IMG/VR virus record: IMGVR_UViG_3300042429_001477
Location: 1 to 58,223 of that record
DNA length: 58,223 nucleotides
From: a virus
Strand: one strand, 5' to 3'
In this document: positions 57,570 through 58,223 of the stretch, piece after piece
How the letters are laid out: each line of letters opens with the position of its first letter
How positions within the stretch are numbered: the stretch's first letter is position 1
The notes under the pieces: model-generated
What the model was told of the DNA's origin: nothing
Databases searched by the model: none
Seen by the model: the letters and a program-made list of their open reading frames with translations, nothing else
Translations under genes and position numbers: made by a program

Positions 57570-57793
57570 CCTTGAGTTGCTAACTGGTCAATATCTATTA
57601 CTTTTGAAATACTCGTAAGTTTTGCTAAAAACGCAGTAAGAGCAGCAGGGGTCGCAAAAGTATAAGTGGTTGGCAGGATTGAGTTAGCATCATAGAACGT
57701 TATGTCGGTTGATGAAGTCTGTTCATACCGATATACTTGCTCAAGGTTAAGATATACTGATCCACCTGTGTGAGTTAATTTTATCCAAATCAT
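57566..57793 (-). CDS. Small hypothetical protein upstream of gp47
   Basis: A 75-residue protein with a beta-like pattern (KLTHTGGSVYLNLEQVYRYE; ITFYDANSILPTTYTFATP) and a short helix (AALTAFLAKLTSI). It looks like a small single-domain protein; family not identified. Overlaps neighbours at both ends, so it belongs to the gp46/47 operon. Confidence 0.6.
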   Translation of the reverse strand: MIWIKLTHTGGSVYLNLEQVYRYEQTSSTDITFYDANSILPTTYTFATPAALTAFLAKLTSISKVIDIDQLATQG

Positions 57794-58223
57794 TAGTGTA
57801 TTCTTTTTTTATGCATTTTTCCTTCTAGGAATTGGTATTTTTTATTTAGTTCAATGATTAGTATTTCCTGAATCTCAGTTTCAAGGGAATCAAAGATCTT
57901 TTTATATTCCATTGAAGATATTGAAGAGATTGCTTCTAAAATATAGATTGGACTATAGAAAGTAATGCCCTTATTAGTAACGTCCAAGTTTTCATGAACC
58001 CTATTAAAAATCAGGTTAATGTCCTCCTTTGAAAATCTTATTTTTGCAACGGAGGAGTTTTTGTCGGTCAGCTCACTAACATACTTGCTTAATACATCGT
58101 CAGTCTTTAAAAAATCAAAGATTATATCAAGTATAAATGAAGATTCGAGCTGCTCCTCATAATCATAAAGATCCTTTAGATAATTATCGGAATAATCGGA
58201 AGATACTGATATCTTTTTTGAAA
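57793..58223 (-). CDS. Partial hypothetical protein at window edge
   Basis: The minus-strand frame ending at 57793 stays open to the end of the window (at least 142 residues), although a shorter version could begin at a TTG at 57987. The upstream part reads as acidic, folded sequence (DNYLKDLYDYEEQLESSFIL), so the real gene starts outside. The C-terminus is basic (KKYQFLEGKMHKKRIH). No family recognised. Confidence 0.6.
   Translation of the reverse strand, partial: SKKISVSSDYSDNYLKDLYDYEEQLESSFILDIIFDFLKTDDVLSKYVSELTDKNSSVAKIRFSKEDINLIFNRVHENLDVTNKGITFYSPIYILEAISSISSMEYKKIFDSLETEIQEILIIELNKKYQFLEGKMHKKRIH

Noticed and set aside
1-58223. CRISPR arrays, insertion sequences, integrase or attachment sites
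   Set aside because: No regularly spaced repeats, transposase or recombinase motifs were seen.

Overview
The window is a 58 kb piece of the genome of a large T4-related myovirus. Diagnostic genes are a gp20-type portal, gp23-type capsid protein, gp21-type prohead protease, gp4 head-completion protein, gp19 tail tube, gp25 baseplate wedge, gp5/gp27/gp53-like baseplate genes, and gp43, gp61, gp46, gp47, UvsW and gp39/gp52 topoisomerase genes. The host is probably a member of the Bacteroidota: almost no gene has a Shine-Dalgarno sequence, leaders are A-rich, and the secreted proteins have short signal peptides ending in ..FSQ or ..SISQ, plus LTAC/LTSC lipoboxes. This is inference. No tRNA, CRISPR array, transposon or integrase was seen.

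Layout. 80-4833 (+): small virion/core proteins, a stand-alone cyanophycin-synthetase N-domain homologue, a structural protein and gp25. 4830-8494 (-): portal, gp4 and a small acidic protein. 8520-11082 (-): primase and only the C-terminal half of DNA polymerase. 11199-13279 (+): PhoH and two small tagged proteins. 13312-15871 (-): UvsW helicase and partners. 15915-21321 (+): HAD phosphatase, P-loop kinase, ligase-adenylyltransferase fusion and metallophosphoesterase. 21336-30105 (+): large virion and baseplate genes. 30092-31140 (-): two accessory genes. 31205-36996 (+): DnaJ, protease-scaffold fusion and major capsid. 37222-44893 (-): lipoproteins, topoisomerase II, DinG/XPD-like helicase and Fpg/Nei glycosylase. 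44956-49742: a duplicated cassette of a tagged OmpA-like gene (+) facing a secreted CAP gene (-). 49824-52783 (+): small virion genes and tail tube. 52818-58223 (-): dCMP deaminase, ThyA-family enzyme, gp46, gp47 and the partial end gene.

Expression. About 20 copies of ATAAATAAYWAAAA, a close relative of the T4 late promoter TATAAATA, lie just upstream of head, tail and tagged genes, and none was found in front of the replication genes. Several of these promoters sit in the loop of an inverted repeat whose 3' arm covers or adjoins the start codon. T4 uses this arrangement in genes e, soc and 49 to silence translation of early read-through RNA.

The most interesting system is a set of a dozen or more proteins with an aromatic-rich tag ending in (L/I/V)xE followed by A/S. 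It resembles the T4 capsid-targeting sequence (MKTYQEFIAE) cut by the gp21 protease. Tagged proteins include peptidoglycan-binding-like, OmpA-like and HxxEH-domain proteins, and tag-like motifs also occur inside a ligase-adenylyltransferase fusion. I infer a large arsenal of internal proteins packaged in the head and delivered with the DNA, several of them aimed at the cell envelope.
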